Position numbers and translations under genes: made by a program
DNA from: Acanthacorydalis orientalis
Lineage: Eukaryota; Arthropoda; Insecta; Megaloptera; Corydalidae
Assembly (NCBI GenBank): GCA_034766995.1
Contig: CM068316.1
Coordinates: 29,940,295-30,004,294, forward strand
Direction: 5' to 3'
Length of the DNA stretch: 64,000 nucleotides
The notes under the pieces: model-generated
The model's input: only the letters and a program-made list of their open reading frames with translations
The model's database searches: none
What the model was told of the DNA's origin: nothing
In this document: positions 63,079 through 64,000 of the stretch, one piece after another
Numbering within the stretch: the first letter of the stretch is position 1
How the letters are laid out: every line of letters begins with the position of its first letter

Positions 63079-63567
63079 ATGTATGAATTAATTCGATGCC
63101 TTTAAATTGAATCAATCATAAACCTGTTTTAAATTAAAATATTATCTCATCATTTTATAATTTTGAAGTGCCAAGTTTAACATTGAAAAACACTAAATAT
63201 CTTGTCCAAGAGGTTGGCATAATCTCATAAAATAGTAGTGAACACGATTGTGTCTAAAAAACAGCACACATTTTGTATTTTAGTTGAAAAAAATGCTGCC
63301 GAAGCAGCAGTAATTACATCTTCAACTTTGGAGGAAGGTGTTGTAATGCATAAAACGTACAAAAAATGTTAAAACAGATGTTCTGAAAATGCATAATAAC
63401 TTCATCGATTCAAAGTTATTATTTTTGTCCAACAAGGGATTCGTCAGTTATCTGACAAGTAGGATAAGGTTATATAAAATAATGAAAATATTTTGAGATT
63501 TGAAATGTATTCCATTTTTCCATAAACATTCGTTTTCTATTTAAAAGGTACCGAATTAATTTGTACT
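63079..63567 (+). mobile_element. Unassigned TIR element, copy C
   Basis: Starts GAATTAATTCGATGCCTTTA and ends AAAAGGTACCGAATTAATTT. It aligns throughout with copy B, in the same orientation, including AACACTAAATATCTTG and GAGGTTGGCATAAT. It lacks the upstream block that A and B share, so that block is not part of the core element. Non-coding. Confidence 0.68.
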
Positions 63568-63638
63568 TATAATAGATATGTTATATTTTTTGGAGACATT
63601 CAAGTACTGTAGGTGTAAATATAATTTTTTTATTTTAA

Positions 63639-64000
63639 CCCTTTGAAGCCGGGCATGGATCTAAGAATCTATTGATGTTTTCCAAAGAAACTATTGTTTT
63701 AGAGTACTATCTTTCGGACGATATATTTAAAGGTCATTAATTTCTTTCTAATGAGATTACATTTATAACTCTTTTTTCATTAGAAAAAAATTACCATCGT
63801 CCAAAACACAGAAAAATCTCGTTTTTTTCATTTGAAAATCTATAAAAATTATGAACTTAAGAATTAGGTTGAATAATATTTTTTCCACAAGTTCATCATT
63901 GTAAGAAAGCGTACAAAAAATCGAGACTCTACGTTCTTCACGTGCATAGCAAAAAAAACAATTTCTGTGTGCAGCGATATTTTTTGATTCATTGATAAGT
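63639..64000. mobile_element. piggyBac-like terminus, runs off the window
   Basis: TTAA (63635-63638) is followed by CCCTTTGAAGCCGGGCATGG. TTAA targets with CCC-starting ends are typical of piggyBac elements. Further in is a loose inverted repeat (TTCTTTCTAATGAG and CATTAGAAAAAAA). No transposase is visible; the other end is outside. The assignment is tentative. Confidence 0.35.

Overview
The window looks like nuclear DNA of an arthropod, most likely an insect. It is extremely A+T rich and carries dozens of (TA)n microsatellites, DD34D mariner transposons of several lineages, LINE 3' ends of types common in insects, and MITEs. I found no confident host gene, rRNA, tRNA, CRISPR array or operon. 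The species cannot be named from the sequence. This is best read as an intergenic or heterochromatin-like stretch built from decayed mobile elements. Coordinates of element ends are by-eye alignments and may be off by a few bases.

Layout. 1-5.6 kb: two internally deleted Hsmar1-like (cecropia-type) mariners in AT-rich spacer. 5.6-8.4 kb: a pair of MITEs with TTA target duplications, then a decayed Tc3-like (DUF4817/DDE_3) transposase split by a ~345 bp insertion. 8.8-9.0 kb: a large CA/TA microsatellite. 10.5-12.5 kb: copy A of an unassigned terminal-inverted-repeat (TIR) element and a decayed mellifera-type mariner. 14.7-16.5 kb: a GC-richer LINE fragment encoding an RNase H domain, embedded in microsatellites. 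17.7-18.3 kb: a hAT-like non-autonomous element. 24.0-28.2 kb: two nearly identical, inverted mariner deletion derivatives, each with an open frame for the DDD catalytic domain but no DNA-binding domain. 31.0-32.2 kb: a full-length decayed Hsmar1-like mariner with a striking palindrome. 36.8-37.4 kb: another deleted Hsmar1-like copy. 38.8-39.4 kb: CA/TA array plus a LINE 3' end. 43.6-47.6 kb: two decayed mellifera-type mariners, with an unexplained 83-codon open frame between them. 48.5-50.5 kb: a dispersed repeat and a candidate TIR element with internal direct repeats. 51.9-52.5 kb: mariner and LINE fragments side by side. 54.1-56.6 kb: TIR element copy B, microsatellites and a second copy of the same LINE. 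58.5-64 kb: a mariner end fragment, a diverged ~317 bp tandem duplication, TIR element copy C, and a piggyBac-like terminus running off the window.

The only intact coding frames with a recognisable family are the two N-terminally deleted mariner transposases. A few short open frames in GC-richer islands (14.1, 25.3, 33.2 and 45.2 kb) are the best places to look for missed exons or unknown repeats. None is supported strongly. No new multi-gene system was seen.
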